Source of the DNA: Halomonas sp.
Lineage (GTDB): Bacteria; Pseudomonadota; Gammaproteobacteria; Pseudomonadales; Halomonadaceae
DNA length: 64,000 bases
Assembly (NCBI RefSeq): GCF_017515565.1
Contig: NZ_JAFWFN010000010.1
Location: 40,005 to 104,004 of the forward strand
Reading direction: 5' to 3'
Position numbers and translations under genes: made by a program. Positions 39,728 to 49,240 of this stretch are shown here, piece after piece; the stretch's first letter is position 1; each line of letters opens with the position of its first letter. Under the pieces are notes generated by a model. It was not told the DNA's origin, made no database searches, and saw only the letters and a list, made by a program, of their open reading frames with translations.

Positions 39728-41408
39728 ATGTTAGCGAACGATAAACGTCACGACGCATCACGTAAGATTGCTGCCCCCCACCGGTAGCCAACTCAGCTGC
39801 AAAAGCTGGCTGACCGAAGCCCCAATGCGCATGCTGATGAACAACCTTCACCCTGATGTGGCTGAGCGCCCCGAGGATCTGGTGGTGTATGGCGGCATTG
39901 GCCGCGCCGCGCGTGACTGGGAGTGCTACGACAAAATTATTGAGACGCTCCAGCGCCTGGAAGACACACAAACCTTGCTGGTGCAATCCGGCAAACCGGT
40001 AGGCGTATTTGAAACCCATAAAGACGCCCCGCGGGTGCTCATTGCCAACTCCAACCTGGTACCCGCCTGGGCCAACTGGGAACACTTCAACGAGTTGGAC
40101 CGCAAGGGCCTGATGATGTATGGCCAGATGACCGCAGGCTCATGGATTTACATCGGCTCTCAAGGCATTGTCCAAGGCACCTACGAAACCTTTGTTGAAG
40201 CGGGCCGCCAGCACTTCGATGGCAACCTGACAGGCCGCTGGGTTCTCACCGCAGGTCTTGGCGGCATGGGGGGCGCTCAACCGCTCGCCGCTACCCTGGC
40301 CGGCGCCTGCTCGCTGAATATCGAGTGCCAGCAAACCAGCATCGACTTCCGCCTGCGCACGCGCTACCTAGACGAGCAAGCAGACGATATCGACGATGCG
40401 TTAGCGCGTATCGAACGCTACACCACCGAAGGCAAAGCCGTCTCGATTGGCCTGTGTGCGAACGCGGCAGATGTACTGCCTGAACTGGTGAAGCGCGGCG
40501 TAAGGCCCGATATGGTGACCGACCAAACCAGTGCCCACGACCCGCTACATGGCTACCTGCCAGCAGGCTGGACCTGGGAAGAGTACGTCGCCCGTGGTAA
40601 ATCCGAGCCACAAGCGACCGTAAAAGCGGCCAAGCAGTCGATGGCAGTGCATGTTCAAGCCATGCTCGACTTCCAGAAAATGGGCGTACCGACGTTTGAT
40701 TATGGCAACAATATTCGTCAGATGGCTCAAGAAGAAGGCGTGGCTAATGCCTTCGACTTCCCCGGCTTTGTACCGGCCTATATCCGCCCCTTATTCTGCC
40801 AGGGAATTGGCCCCTTCCGCTGGGTCGCGCTATCAGGCGACCCGGAAGATATTTACAAAACCGACCAGAAAGTCAAAGAGCTGATCCCCGACGACCCGCA
40901 CCTGCACAACTGGCTGGATATGGCCCGGGAGCGCATCAGCTTCCAAGGCCTTCCGGCACGCATCTGCTGGGTTGGCCTGAAAGACCGCGCCCGCCTTGGC
41001 CAAGCCTTCAACGAAATGGTCAAAAACGGTGAGCTTAAAGCACCCGTGGTTATCGGCCGTGACCACCTGGATTCCGGCTCCGTGGCGAGCCCGAACCGCG
41101 AGACCGAGTCGATGATGGATGGCTCCGATGCCGTCTCTGACTGGCCGCTGCTGAATGCCCTGCTTAACACTGCCGGTGGTGCAACTTGGGTATCGCTACA
41201 CCACGGTGGCGGTGTCGGCATGGGCTACTCCCAGCACTCTGGGGTGGTTATTGTCGCCGACGGCACCGATGATGCCCACGCACGACTTGGCCGCGTGCTG
41301 CGTAACGACCCGGGCACTGGCGTTATGCGCCACGCCGACGCTGGCTACGACATTGCTAAAGAATCTGCTCGTGAAAACGGCCTCGATTTGCCGATGCTGA
41401 ACAGCTAG
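39728..41408 (+). CDS. hutU: Urocanate hydratase, apparent frameshift at a C6 tract near the start
   Basis: Urocanase converts urocanate to imidazolone propionate. The natural start is the ATG at 39728 with GAGGAG upstream, reading [17 protein letters not shown], but that frame stops at 39786. The family sequence ([22 protein letters not shown]) continues in another frame. One C too many in the run of six at 39774-39779 explains it: five would restore the frame. From there the gene is intact to 41408, about 559 residues in total, with [20 protein letters not shown] and [16 protein letters not shown]. Either a sequencing error or a real, possibly reversible, slip-strand mutation. Re-initiation inside the second frame would give a truncated protein. 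Confidence 0.92.
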
Positions 41409-41414
41409 ATGCTT

Positions 41415-41450
41415 AACAACGAAATATTCAACAACGAAATATTCAACAAC
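41415..41450 (+). repeat. 15-nt tandem repeat before hutH
   Basis: AACAACGAAATATTC occurs twice in a row (41415-41429 and 41430-41444) and a third, partial copy AACAAC follows (41445-41450). The block fills the hutU-hutH spacer and ends just before the AAGGAGG ribosome site of hutH. Confidence 0.9.
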
Positions 41451-41467
41451 TATAAGGAGGACTAATA

Positions 41468-43003
41468 ATGTCCCATCTTGATATTCAGCCCGGCAAAATG
41501 ACACTGGCGCAGGCGCGCCAGGTCTTTCAATCCCCTGTCAACGTTAGCCTGCCGAGCAGTGCTAACGAAGCGATTCAAAAGAGCGTGGATTGCGTCAACC
41601 GTGTGGTCGATGAAAACCGCACGGTCTACGGCATTAACACCGGGTTTGGGCTGCTTGCTCAAACACGTATCGCGAATGAAGACCTAGAAGCGCTGCAGCG
41701 CTCGTTAGTGCTTTCCCACGCCACCGGCGTGGGCGCTGCGATGGATGACAGTCTGGTACGTCTCATCATGGTGCTTAAGGTTAACAGCTTGGCGCGGGGC
41801 TTTTCCGGCATTCGCCGGGAAGTCCTCGATGCGCTGATCGCCCTGATCAACGCCGAGGTGTATCCACATATTCCGCTCAAAGGCTCGGTGGGTGCCTCCG
41901 GTGATCTTGCGCCGCTGGCCCATATGAGTGTGGTACTGATTGGGGAAGGCAAAGCGCGCCACACAGGCGAGTGGCTCTCCGCTGAGAAAGCGTTAAAAGT
42001 CGCCGGTCTTAGCCCCATTGCGCTGGCTCCCAAAGAGGGCTTGGCACTGCTCAACGGCACCCAGGTATCAACCGCTTACGCGCTACGCGGCCTGTTCGAT
42101 GCCGAAGACCTGTATGCCGCCGCCACGGTCTGCGGCTCTCTGACGGTGGAGGCCACGTTAGGTTCGCGCTCGCCGTTCGATGCGCGCATTCATGAAGTGC
42201 GTGGCCAACGCGGCCAAATCGACGCAGCGGCGGCTTATCGGCATCTGCTCGGCGAAACCAGCGACATCGGCGATTCCCATGCCAACTGCGATAGAGTGCA
42301 GGATCCTTACTCCCTGCGCTGTCAGCCGCAGGTAATGGGGGCAGCACTGACTCAAATTCGCCATGTTGCCGACATACTGGCGGTTGAAGTCAACGCGGTA
42401 TCCGACAACCCATTGGTGTTTGAAGATACCGACGACATCCTCTCCGGTGGTAACTTCCACGCCGAGCCAGTGGCCATGGCCGCTGATAACTTAGCCTTGG
42501 CAATTGCCGAAATCGGTGCGCTGGCGGAACGACGCATCTCCTTGATGATGGACAAGCACATGTCCCAACTGCCGCCCTTCCTGGTCGAAAAAGGTGGCGT
42601 CAACTCCGGGTTTATGATTGCCCAAGTCACGGCAGCCGCTCTTGCAAGTGAAAACAAAGCCCTAGCGCATCCGCATAGCGTGGACAGCCTGCCTACCTCA
42701 GCCAACCAGGAAGATCACGTTTCCATGGCACCGGCGGCGGGTAAGCGGTTATGGGAAATGGCCGATAACGTGCGTGGCATTCTCGCGATCGAATGGCTAA
42801 GTGCTTGCCAAGGGCTCGATATGCGCCACGGTTTAAACACCACCGAGCCACTGGAACAAGCCAAACAGTTGCTGCGTAAGCATGTTACCCATTACGACCA
42901 GGATCGCTTCTTTGCCCCAGATATTGAAGCAGCCAGCGACCTGTTAGCCGCCAGAACACTAAGCCACCTGCTTCGCCCTGGCACCCTACCAAGCCAGCAC
43001 TAA
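41468..43003 (+). CDS. hutH: Histidine ammonia-lyase
   Basis: A 511-residue lyase that deaminates histidine to urocanate, the first step of the pathway. The tripeptide that cyclises to the MIO cofactor is Ala143-Ser144-Gly145 in [16 protein letters not shown]. Other conserved parts are [11 protein letters not shown] near residue 55 and [17 protein letters not shown] strong AAGGAGG lies 8 nt before the ATG. The gene follows hutU after 59 nt filled by a tandem repeat and precedes a transporter. Its product urocanate would be the inducer that releases HutC. Confidence 0.96.
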   Translation: MSHLDIQPGKMTLAQARQVFQSPVNVSLPSSANEAIQKSVDCVNRVVDENRTVYGINTGFGLLAQTRIANEDLEALQRSLVLSHATGVGAAMDDSLVRLIMVLKVNSLARGFSGIRREVLDALIALINAEVYPHIPLKGSVGASGDLAPLAHMSVVLIGEGKARHTGEWLSAEKALKVAGLSPIALAPKEGLALLNGTQVSTAYALRGLFDAEDLYAAATVCGSLTVEATLGSRSPFDARIHEVRGQRGQIDAAAAYRHLLGETSDIGDSHANCDRVQDPYSLRCQPQVMGAALTQIRHVADILAVEVNAVSDNPLVFEDTDDILSGGNFHAEPVAMAADNLALAIAEIGALAERRISLMMDKHMSQLPPFLVEKGGVNSGFMIAQVTAAALASENKALAHPHSVDSLPTSANQEDHVSMAPAAGKRLWEMADNVRGILAIEWLSACQGLDMRHGLNTTEPLEQAKQLLRKHVTHYDQDRFFAPDIEAASDLLAARTLSHLLRPGTLPSQH

Positions 43004-43015
43004 GCGGCTTTTTCT

Positions 43016-43040
43016 GCCCCGCAGCAACAGGCTGCGGGGC
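43016..43040 (+). terminator. Hairpin after hutH
   Basis: GCCCCGCAG (43016-43024) pairs perfectly with CTGCGGGGC (43032-43040) around 7 nt. No U run follows (TTCACCGC), so it may only attenuate expression of the transporter gene 38 nt on, or protect the upstream mRNA. Confidence 0.55.
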
Positions 43041-43077
43041 TTCACCGCATTCAATTCCAACGACAAGAGTAGCTTCC

Positions 43078-44424
43078 ATGAATGCTATCGTTTTGGCCAT
43101 TTTAGTGATGGTCAGCCTCAGCTTGGCTCGCGTTTCCGTTGTCTTTGCTTTAATCGTCGCAACATTGGTCGGCGGGCTTTATGCGGGCATGCCCGTCAAT
43201 GCCATCCTTGATTCCTTTAACGATGGCCTCGGTAACGGTGCCACCGTGGCCCTGGCCTACGCCGTACTGGGTGCCTTCGCCGTCGCACTCTCACGTTCGG
43301 GTATCACCGAGGTGATGGCAAACCGCGCCATTGCGCGTTTTCAGGTTGATAATTCTGGCAGCAGTCGCCGTATGGTGACCTACACCTTACTAGCCGCCTT
43401 GCTAGCCGCGGCGGTCAGTTCTCAGAACCTTATTCCGGTGCACATTGCCTTCATCCCGGTACTGGTCCCGCCACTACTCAAGCTGATGAATCACCTTGAG
43501 CTTGACCGCCGTCTGGTGGCCTGCGTGATTACCTTCGGCATTACCGCCCCCTATATGCTACTGCCGGTAGGGTTTGGCGCTATCTTTCTGAACGACATCC
43601 TGCTGACCAATCTAAATGAAAGCGGTGCCGAATTTGGGCTGGAAGTCACCCGAGGTATGGTACCCATGGCGATGGTGATTCCCATTGGCGGCATGGCATT
43701 GGGCCTTGCCGTTGCAGTGCTGTTTAGCTACCGCAAAGGCCGTAACTACCAGGATCGCGACCTCGCCAAAGGCGATGAAACCCCAGCCGAAGCGGCCCAG
43801 CATTTGAAGGGTTGGCAAAAAGCCGTACTGGCAATAGCGCTGGTGGGAACCGTAGCCGTTCAGCTCTACACCGGATCGATGGTGCTAGGCGGCATCTTTG
43901 GCTTTGCTCTGCTTTCACTCAGCGGTGTCTTCCGCTGGCATGAACAGGACGGCATATTCACCGAAGGTATGCGCATGATGGCCCTGGTCGGGTTCATTAT
44001 GATTACCGCAGCTGGCTTCGCCAGTGTGATGCAGGCCAGCGGTGAGGTTGAAGCACTGGTAAGCAGCTCTACAGAAATAATCGGTGATAACAAAGGATTG
44101 GCAGCACTGATCATGCTGCTCGTGGGTCTCTTTATCACAATGGGTATCGGTTCCTCCTTCTCGACGATCCCCATCATTGCATCACTGTACGTACCGCTTG
44201 CGCTGAATTTTGGTTTTTCGCCTCTGGCCACCGTGGCACTAGTAGGTACCGCGGCCGCCCTGGGCGATGCAGGTTCTCCTGCGTCCGATTCGACGCTTGG
44301 CCCCACCGCAGGTCTCAATGCTGATGGCCAGCACGACCATATCTGGGACAGCGTTGTACCAACCTTCCTGCACTACAACATCCCGCTGATTGCCTTTGGG
44401 TGGGTAGCCGCCATGATGCTTTGA
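43078..44424 (+). CDS. YuiF-type Na+/H+ antiporter family transporter, probable histidine carrier
   Basis: A 448-residue inner-membrane protein with 11 or 12 hydrophobic helices, of the Na+/H+ antiporter family to which B. subtilis YuiF belongs. Polar transport motifs include GNGATVALAYAVLGAFAVAL and GDAGSPASDSTLGPTAGLN near the C-terminus. Members beside hut genes are predicted to import histidine rather than exchange sodium. Position at the end of the hut operon supports that inference. A hairpin lies between it and hutH and another follows. Confidence 0.85.
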   Translation: MNAIVLAILVMVSLSLARVSVVFALIVATLVGGLYAGMPVNAILDSFNDGLGNGATVALAYAVLGAFAVALSRSGITEVMANRAIARFQVDNSGSSRRMVTYTLLAALLAAAVSSQNLIPVHIAFIPVLVPPLLKLMNHLELDRRLVACVITFGITAPYMLLPVGFGAIFLNDILLTNLNESGAEFGLEVTRGMVPMAMVIPIGGMALGLAVAVLFSYRKGRNYQDRDLAKGDETPAEAAQHLKGWQKAVLAIALVGTVAVQLYTGSMVLGGIFGFALLSLSGVFRWHEQDGIFTEGMRMMALVGFIMITAAGFASVMQASGEVEALVSSSTEIIGDNKGLAALIMLLVGLFITMGIGSSFSTIPIIASLYVPLALNFGFSPLATVALVGTAAALGDAGSPASDSTLGPTAGLNADGQHDHIWDSVVPTFLHYNIPLIAFGWVAAMML

Positions 44425-44470
44425 CGCGCGGCCCTGATTTTTACAGCAATGGCCTTTCCCCAGCACCAAA

Positions 44471-44496
44471 CCACCCCGCTCATGCGAGCGGGGTGG
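44471..44496. terminator. Terminator hairpin between the hut transporter and the racemase
   Basis: CCACCCCGCTC (44471-44481) pairs perfectly with GAGCGGGGTGG (44486-44496) around a 4-nt loop, an 11-bp stem between convergent genes. T tracts are short on both sides. Confidence 0.75.
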
Positions 44497-44541
44497 ATTC
44501 GTAATAAAAACGCTAGTAGGCAACTGTCTTGCTTAGCAAAA

Positions 44542-45795
44542 TCACTCGTTATCGCTATCTATATTGCTATCGCTTGGGCGCAACACCTTGGGGTTTGAGT
44601 TTCCCCATACCGTGTAAAGATCGGCTAGTAGCGCGTCATTTAGTTCCTCAAGCTCTTCAATGGTAATACGCTCTTCGCCCTGGAGGCCGTAAAGCACCAC
44701 TTCATCACCCGGCGCTACACCGTCTAAATCGGTCACGTCCACCATGGTCGTATTCATTGACACCTTCCCAAATATTGGCACCCGCTCTCCGTTAATCAGC
44801 ACGAATGCGGCATCCGTGAACACACGCCGATAACCATCGGAGTAGCCGACGGGCAAGTTCGCCAGAAGACTGTCGCGCTCTAACACCCGTACATGGTCGT
44901 AGCCCACACCACTGCCCTGAGCATAATCATTTACCGACGCAACACGCGTGCGGAAAGACATCACAGGCTTGAACTGTTCATAATGGGGCAAATCACCGTA
45001 TAACAGGCCGCCAGGACGCACCATATCAAGGCGTGCTTCAGGCACTTCCATGGTGGCAAACGAGTTAGCGGCATGAAGAATTAACCCATCACGGTCCAGG
45101 TTGGCCGTCTCGATTAACCAATCACTCTGCTCATGAAAAACCTCTAGCCCCTGGCGAACAAAGTCCTCATCTTCAAAGGCAAAGTGAGTCATGATGCCCA
45201 CCAGCTCCAGCGACGCTAACTCTTGAAGCTCTAAGGCCTCCTGGCGCCCTGCTTCGCTTTCAAGTGCCATGCCATTACGCCCCATGCCCCCAGCATTCAG
45301 GCCTAAATGGTAGCGCAGCGTAACACCCGCTTCAGTCGCATCCTCAGCCGCCTGCCGTGCAGCAGTTATGTCACCGAATAGCTCTTCCATATCGTAATCA
45401 AATGCACCACGTATCTCGGCAGGTGTTGCACTGCGTACCCGCATTAAACGCCCCTCGAAACCACTGGCCCGAACCACACGCGCCTCTTCATTGCTCGCCA
45501 CACCAATACAAGGAATGCCTAACGCAATTACAGAAGGCATTAAGTTAGCAATGCCATGGCCATAAGCATCCGCTTTCATGATAGCGCAGAGCTCAGCTTC
45601 TCCCCCCAGTAACTCCTGAACACCCCGAACGTTACCGTCGAAAGCGGATTGAGAAATCTCTACCCAGGCATTGGCACTAATGTGCTCCGGGCTATCAACA
45701 AGCAGAGCCTGGTCACTCAGCAGCGGAGCTGCATAGCTTGTGCCAGTAACAGCAGCCGTGATGGCAACGGCTAATAAGGTTAGTGGATATTTCAT
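44542..45795 (-). CDS. bsr: Periplasmic broad-specificity amino-acid racemase (alanine racemase fold)
   Basis: A 417-residue PLP enzyme. Lys74 in AIMKADAYGHG binds PLP, the same residue number as in Vibrio BsrV. The N-terminus is a signal peptide (LTLLAVAITAAVTGTSYAAP), which cytoplasmic Alr lacks, so it acts in the periplasm, as Bsr enzymes do. Bsr makes several D-amino acids that modify peptidoglycan and signal between cells. The C-terminal barrel has GVGYDHVRVLERDSLLANLP and VSMNTTMVDVTDLDGVAPGD. It ends with a polar tail. It is a single gene, convergent with the hut operon. Confidence 0.9.
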   Translation of the reverse strand: MKYPLTLLAVAITAAVTGTSYAAPLLSDQALLVDSPEHISANAWVEISQSAFDGNVRGVQELLGGEAELCAIMKADAYGHGIANLMPSVIALGIPCIGVASNEEARVVRASGFEGRLMRVRSATPAEIRGAFDYDMEELFGDITAARQAAEDATEAGVTLRYHLGLNAGGMGRNGMALESEAGRQEALELQELASLELVGIMTHFAFEDEDFVRQGLEVFHEQSDWLIETANLDRDGLILHAANSFATMEVPEARLDMVRPGGLLYGDLPHYEQFKPVMSFRTRVASVNDYAQGSGVGYDHVRVLERDSLLANLPVGYSDGYRRVFTDAAFVLINGERVPIFGKVSMNTTMVDVTDLDGVAPGDEVVLYGLQGEERITIEELEELNDALLADLYTVWGNSNPKVLRPSDSNIDSDNE

Positions 45796-46120
45796 GATCG
45801 AATCCTTGATTAGTTTTCATTGTTAAGAACCCACTAATCACATTAACTCGTCTTAACAATTACTCACGAGAGCATATGCCGCGTTTAATAAAAAAAGCAG
45901 TGCTTCAACATAATAGTCTTCTCGAAAAATCTATCAGCGCGCTAGCAAGCGCGAATTGAAAGCAATTTGCTGACATCGATAATAATAGCTACGCTGCCGT
46001 AAGGATTTGTACAAAAAGCAGTGTTGGAAAATAGTTTTCGTATAAATTCTAGCCAGCCAGGGTGCACAAGCATTCTCTATGGTGATTATTAATCTACAAC
46101 TTCATAAGGAGAGTGGCGCT
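45796..46120. other. Intergenic region between the racemase and the pyridoxamine-oxidase-like gene
   Basis: A 325-nt A/T-rich divergent spacer. GCGCGC/GCGCG words around 45938-45956 could form a small hairpin. A/T-rich stretches near 46030-46050 may hold the promoter of the + strand gene. The AAGGAG at 46105-46110 is the ribosome site of that gene. Nothing else is recognisable. Confidence 0.4.
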
Positions 46121-46609
46121 ATGTCCAGCCCGGAACATAAGCAGAAGATCTGGAAGATGATCAAGGATATTAAAGTAGGCATGTTGGTGACCCTTGATAA
46201 CGAGGTGCCCCGTGCCCGCCCAATGCACTTAGTGCAGGATGAATATGACGGTACGCTATGGTTCTTCACACGCCGCAGTGCCGAAAAGGTATTTGAAGCA
46301 AAAAGCGATCAAGACGTATGCCTCAGCTTTTCCGACCAAGAAGAGGGTGTCTATGTGTCGCTTTCAGGCAAAGCGAGCCTGACCGATAACCGCGAGCTGA
46401 TCGACAAATATTGGAATTCCTTTATTGGGGCTTGGTTCCCTGAAGGTAAGGACGATCCCGATGTCGCCCTGTTGGAAATCAAGGTGCAAATGGGCGAGCA
46501 CTGGAAGGCAAAAGAGAGCAAAGCATTCCAGCTTTACGAGATCACCAAGGCTAACCTCAAAAAGGATGCGACCCCCAACCTCGGTGAAAATGAAAAATTC
46601 GGCGGTTAA
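46121..46609 (+). CDS. Pyridoxamine 5'-phosphate oxidase-like protein (general stress protein 26 type)
   Basis: A 162-residue split-barrel flavin-binding-type protein resembling general stress protein 26. VGMLVTLDNEVPRARPMHLV and LWFFTRRSAEKVFEAKSD are the family core, followed by VCLSFSDQEEGVYVSLSGKA. Such proteins bind FMN, FAD or F420, but their reactions are mostly unknown. The ATG at 46121 has AAGGAG 10 nt upstream; a longer in-frame reading lacks a ribosome site. A single gene with its own terminator. Confidence 0.88.
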   Translation: MSSPEHKQKIWKMIKDIKVGMLVTLDNEVPRARPMHLVQDEYDGTLWFFTRRSAEKVFEAKSDQDVCLSFSDQEEGVYVSLSGKASLTDNRELIDKYWNSFIGAWFPEGKDDPDVALLEIKVQMGEHWKAKESKAFQLYEITKANLKKDATPNLGENEKFGG

Positions 46610-46618
46610 CCTGACCCC

Positions 46619-46644
46619 AAAGCGCCCTTTTCATCGGGCGCTTT
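46619..46644 (+). terminator. Intrinsic terminator
   Basis: AAAGCGCCC (46619-46627) pairs perfectly with GGGCGCTTT (46636-46644), 8-nt loop, followed by another T. It lies between convergent genes and may serve both. Confidence 0.85.
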
Positions 46645-46691
46645 TCAGTTTGATAGCACTGATTGTTGGCTGCTTCCCATAAAGCCCTTTC

Positions 46692-47168
46692 CTAAAACTC
46701 GCCGTAATGAACGGCTGAAATCGCATTCTTGGGCGAGCCATCCACAAGCTTGGTGCTGTAGGTTAGATACACAAAGGTGTGCGTTTCAGCGTCGTGCATA
46801 CGGACTACGCGCATACTTTTGAAAAGCGCTGAACGGCGCTGATTAAACACCACTTCTTGCTCTTCTACGTCCTCAGGGTCAAAGGCAATCTCCCCTGTTT
46901 GCCGACACGCCACGCTCGCCTCACTCGCTTCTTCCGCAAGGCCAACCGCGCCAGAAATTCCGCCTACCTGAGAGTAGGAGAGATAGCAGGAGATACCCTG
47001 CACTTTCGGGTCATCGAAACGCTCTACTTCAATCGTACTGTTCGGGCCGAGTAGCCTGAACTCAGTTCGCACACTGCCAATGTGGGCGTCCTGCGCCAGC
47101 AGTGAGACGGGCAGCAATAGCCAAGACATAACGAGCGACATAATGGCAACAGGTTTTAAAAAACGCAT
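46692..47168 (-). CDS. creA: CreA family protein
   Basis: A 158-residue secreted protein with a signal peptide (MRFLKPVAIMSLVMSWLLLP to LLAQDA) and the CreA pattern: IGSVRTEFRLLGPNSTIEVE, DDPKVQGISCYLSYSQVGGI and VFLTYSTKL-type end (FVYLTYSTKLVDGSPKNAIS). The family is widespread and of unknown function. The ATG at 47168 has AAGGA upstream and puts the signal peptide at the N-terminus; a longer reading adds 21 residues without support. Convergent with the preceding gene. Confidence 0.9.
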   Translation of the reverse strand: MRFLKPVAIMSLVMSWLLLPVSLLAQDAHIGSVRTEFRLLGPNSTIEVERFDDPKVQGISCYLSYSQVGGISGAVGLAEEASEASVACRQTGEIAFDPEDVEEQEVVFNQRRSALFKSMRVVRMHDAETHTFVYLTYSTKLVDGSPKNAISAVHYGEF

Positions 47169-47366
47169 AACAATGTCCTTAGCAATTGCAGCAGAGTAGC
47201 GGCAGGCCAAAAGCATACCTGATACAGACAATTTCAGGGCGCTCCAATAAGGCTGAAAGATCGCTCTTGTCGCTTAGGGTTTTTCTAATGTCGCTTACTG
47301 TCAACTTAGGCGAAGAGCTTGTTGCCACAATAGGGCCAACCTCTTAGCCCTAGAAAGGAGCAGCAA

Positions 47367-48287
47367 GTGAATAGAAACGTGATTTTAACCTGTGCAGTCA
47401 CCGGCGCCGGCGATACGACGGCGAAAAGCCAACACGTGCCCATCACGCCGAAGCAAATAGCTGATGACTGCATTGCAGCCGCAAAAGCTGGGGCTAGCAT
47501 AGCGCACATCCATGTGCGCGACCCCGAAACCGGCGGTATCAGCCACTCCCTAGATCACTTCCGCGAAGTAATGGAGCGCGTACGCGAAGCGGACGTGGAT
47601 ATCGTCATGAACATCACCGCTGGCGGCGGCGGCGATTGGATCCCCGACGCCAATGACCCCACCCGCGGCGGTCCCGGCACTGACATTCAAACACCCGCCC
47701 AGCGCCACGAACCGGTAGGCGAACTATTGCCCGAGCTCTGCACCCTAGACTGCGGCAGCCTCAACTTTGGCGATATGGTCTACGTTAACCCCGCCGATTG
47801 GCTGCGCGAGCACGCCCGCTTAGTCCAAGCAGCTGGCGTCAAGCCGGAGCTTGAGTGTTTTGACCTAGGCCACGTGTGGTTTGCCCGCCAGTTGCAGCAG
47901 GAAGGGTTGATCGAGGGCGATCCCCTCTATCAGCTCTGCCTGGGCATTCCCTGGGGCGCTGAAGCTGACCCCGAAACCATGCTAGCCATGCGCAATAAGC
48001 TGCCAGAAAACGCCCAGTGGGCAGCCTTCGGCATCGGTCGTCATCAAATGCCCATGGCAGCCCAAGCAGTGCTGTTAGGGGGCCATGCCCGCGTCGGCTT
48101 AGAAGATAACCTCTACCTGAAAAAAGGCACACTCGCCACCAACGCCCAGCTGGTAGAACACGCCTCGACCCTTATTGAGAACCTGGGCGCCCGCGTCATG
48201 ACACCCGCTGAAACGCGTGCACACCTCAAACTACGTAACCCGCAAACCGGTGGTATTGAAGGTCAAGCTAACGGAGGTCAATCATGA
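47367..48287 (+). CDS. cdhC: 3-dehydrocarnitine cleavage enzyme (BKACE, DUF849)
   Basis: A 306-residue beta-keto acid cleavage enzyme. It condenses 3-dehydrocarnitine with acetyl-CoA and cleaves to betainyl-CoA and acetoacetate, the second step of carnitine breakdown. The Zn-binding motif is AHIHVRDPETGG; NITAGGGGDWIPD and CSLD-type GSLNFGDMVYVNP segments follow. The start is GTG with AAAGGAG 6 nt upstream. It overlaps cdhA by 4 nt (ATGA). The specific role rests on the adjacent carnitine dehydrogenase and thioesterase, the same order as in Pseudomonas. Confidence 0.92.
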   Translation: MNRNVILTCAVTGAGDTTAKSQHVPITPKQIADDCIAAAKAGASIAHIHVRDPETGGISHSLDHFREVMERVREADVDIVMNITAGGGGDWIPDANDPTRGGPGTDIQTPAQRHEPVGELLPELCTLDCGSLNFGDMVYVNPADWLREHARLVQAAGVKPELECFDLGHVWFARQLQQEGLIEGDPLYQLCLGIPWGAEADPETMLAMRNKLPENAQWAAFGIGRHQMPMAAQAVLLGGHARVGLEDNLYLKKGTLATNAQLVEHASTLIENLGARVMTPAETRAHLKLRNPQTGGIEGQANGGQS

Positions 48288-49240
48288 GCCAACAGCTCAC
48301 GGTTATCGGCACAGGCGTTATCGGCAACGGCTGGATCGCACGGGCACTTGCAAACGGCTGGGATGTCGTGGCTTTCGATCCAGACCCCGACGCACCAGAG
48401 CGTACCCGCGCTTTCGTTGACAATGCCTGGGCATCGTTGGAGAAACAGGGTCTTGCTAAAGGCGCCAGCCCAACGCGGCTGCGCTTTGTGGAAAGCTTAA
48501 AAGCGGCGGTGAAAGGCGCTGACCTGATCCAAGAGAACGTGCCAGAGCGTTTAGATCTCAAGCGTAAGATTCTGGCTGAGTTGGATGCGGCTAGCGCGCC
48601 AGACGTGCTGATCGGTTCCTCTACATCCGGTTTTAAACCCAGCGACTTGCAGCAGGCCTGCACGCGGGCACCAGGCCGCGTAATTGTCGCCCATCCGTTT
48701 AATCCGGTTTATCTGCTGCCGCTTGTGGAACTGGTGGGCGGTGAAGCGACCGCACCTGACCAACTAGAACGCGCTCGCACGCTTTACCAAGCACTTGCCA
48801 TGCGCCCACTGGTGGTGCGCCGAGAGATTGAGGGGCATATTGCCGATCGCCTGATGGAAGCCCTATGGCGGGAAGCGCTGCACCTCGTCAATGACGGCGT
48901 GGCGACCACCGAAGAGATCGATGCAGCGGTAGTCTACGGCTGTGGCTTGCGCTGGTCCCTGATGGGCACCTTCCTCACGTTTCATTTGGCAGGCGGCGAA
49001 CCAGGCATGCGCCATATGCTGGAGCAATTCGGTCCAGCGCTAAAACTACCTTGGACAAAACTGGAAGCCCCTGAACTCACGAACGAACTGATTGACCGTG
49101 TGGTAGAAGGCTGCGAGCACCAGGCCGCAGGGCGCTCGGTGGCCGAGCTTGACCGCCGCCGTGATGACTTCCTGGTGGAGCTACTGGGCTTAGTAGAAAA
49201 ATACTGGCCCGAAGCCGAAGGCTTGAAAGGACGTATCTGA
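48284..49240 (+). CDS. cdhA: L-carnitine dehydrogenase
   Basis: A 318-residue NAD-dependent enzyme of the 3-hydroxyacyl-CoA dehydrogenase family that oxidises L-carnitine to 3-dehydrocarnitine. The Rossmann motif is VIGTGVIGNGWIARALANGW (GxGxxG), then VVAFDPDPDA. Catalytic-region residues include IVAHPFNPVYLLPLVELVGG (His) and EIEGHIADRLMEALWREAL. In some bacteria the thioesterase is fused to the C-terminus; here it is separate. The stop and the next ATG overlap by one base (TGATG). Confidence 0.94.
   Translation: MSQQLTVIGTGVIGNGWIARALANGWDVVAFDPDPDAPERTRAFVDNAWASLEKQGLAKGASPTRLRFVESLKAAVKGADLIQENVPERLDLKRKILAELDAASAPDVLIGSSTSGFKPSDLQQACTRAPGRVIVAHPFNPVYLLPLVELVGGEATAPDQLERARTLYQALAMRPLVVRREIEGHIADRLMEALWREALHLVNDGVATTEEIDAAVVYGCGLRWSLMGTFLTFHLAGGEPGMRHMLEQFGPALKLPWTKLEAPELTNELIDRVVEGCEHQAAGRSVAELDRRRDDFLVELLGLVEKYWPEAEGLKGRI

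Noticed and set aside
41196-41504. Minus-strand ORF with a repeated VVEYF motif over hutU/hutH
   Set aside because: The repeat is just the antisense reading of the 15-nt tandem repeat in the hutU-hutH spacer; the rest is a hutU shadow.
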